Below are positions 5,141 to 5,356 of a stretch of 5,356 nt of DNA, one piece after another. The stretch comes from Fervidobacterium sp. (GTDB taxonomy: Bacteria > Thermotogota > Thermotogae > Thermotogales > Fervidobacteriaceae), in NCBI GenBank assembly GCA_003522805.1, contig DPIB01000112.1:1-5356 (forward strand), given 5' to 3'. Each line of letters begins with the position of its first letter. Positions within the stretch are counted from its first letter, which is position 1. Below the pieces are notes generated by a model that worked only from the letters and a program-made list of their open reading frames with translations, had not been told where the DNA came from and made no database searches. The position numbers were made by a program, and so were the translations under genes.

Positions 5141-5356
5141 ATGCCAGTGTACAGATATGTGTGTTCAAAATGTGGAAATGAGGAGCTTCACCTTCATGGG
5201 ATCAACGAAATACCATCGATAAAGTGCAGTAAGTGTGGTGGAGACATGTTCAAGGGTATAAGTAAGGTAGGAATTGTTTTTAAGGGAAACGGGTATTACA
5301 TCACCGATAGTAGAAACAACTCGAAGACAGAAAGCAAGAGTAGTGAGAAAGTTGAA
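5141..5356 (+). CDS. FmdB-family zinc ribbon protein (3' end missing)
   Basis: A partial gene with 72 codons in the window and no stop before the right edge. The N-terminus MPVYRYVCSKCG, then CSKCGG at 29-34 and FKGNGYYITD at 47-56, match the short FmdB-type putative regulatory family. Members have two CxxC knuckles (Cys8/Cys11 and Cys29/Cys32 here) that form a zinc ribbon. Founding members were linked to formamidase and amide operons, but the family is widespread and its molecular role is not settled, so no substrate should be assumed. After about residue 57 the tail becomes polar and Ser/Lys/Glu-rich, as is common in the family. The ATG at 5141 has GGAGGTGA at 5129-5136. It lies 93 bp after the cyclase gene on the same strand. 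Confidence 0.88.
   Translation, partial: MPVYRYVCSKCGNEELHLHGINEIPSIKCSKCGGDMFKGISKVGIVFKGNGYYITDSRNNSKTESKSSEKVE

Overview
The window is AT-rich bacterial DNA with strong AGGTGA-type ribosome binding sites and sigma-70-like TTGACA promoters. It carries a stand-alone HisZ, a Cache-type chemoreceptor, a CHASE4 diguanylate cyclase and an FmdB-type zinc ribbon protein. This combination fits a thermophilic low-GC lineage such as the Thermotogales (Fervidobacterium/Thermosipho-like), though some thermophilic Firmicutes would also fit. The assignment is an inference from gene content and protein style, not from a database match.

Layout. Positions 11-1093 (minus strand) hold hisZ, which is probably the first gene of a histidine operon running off the left edge, and its roughly 260-nt leader. 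The leader has its own promoter (1065-1093), a possible translated leader peptide with three consecutive His codons (911-1030), a large hairpin over those codons (927-976), and a strong intrinsic terminator (852-889). The terminator lies before the hisZ start codon and points toward hisZ. A segment in the hairpin loop (947-961) can pair with the 5' arm of the terminator. Together these form a complete candidate amino-acid attenuator, and this is the most interesting signal in the window.

Positions 1171-1337 hold an independent minus-strand unit: a tRNA-Asn(GUU) gene with encoded CCA, a near-ideal promoter and an intrinsic terminator. Positions 1338-1573 are non-coding apart from a second promoter-like sequence. 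Positions 1574-3307 (minus) encode a membrane chemoreceptor. A 261-bp divergent intergenic region containing a 13-bp tandem repeat separates it from a plus-strand membrane diguanylate cyclase (3569-5047). The window ends inside a plus-strand FmdB-family gene (from 5141).

Functional picture. HisZ partners the short form of HisG in the first step of histidine synthesis, and the leader would tie expression to the supply of charged tRNA-His. The chemoreceptor and the diguanylate cyclase are divergently transcribed two-TM sensors that would turn extracytoplasmic signals into chemotaxis and cyclic-di-GMP output. No mobile element, CRISPR array or prophage gene was seen.
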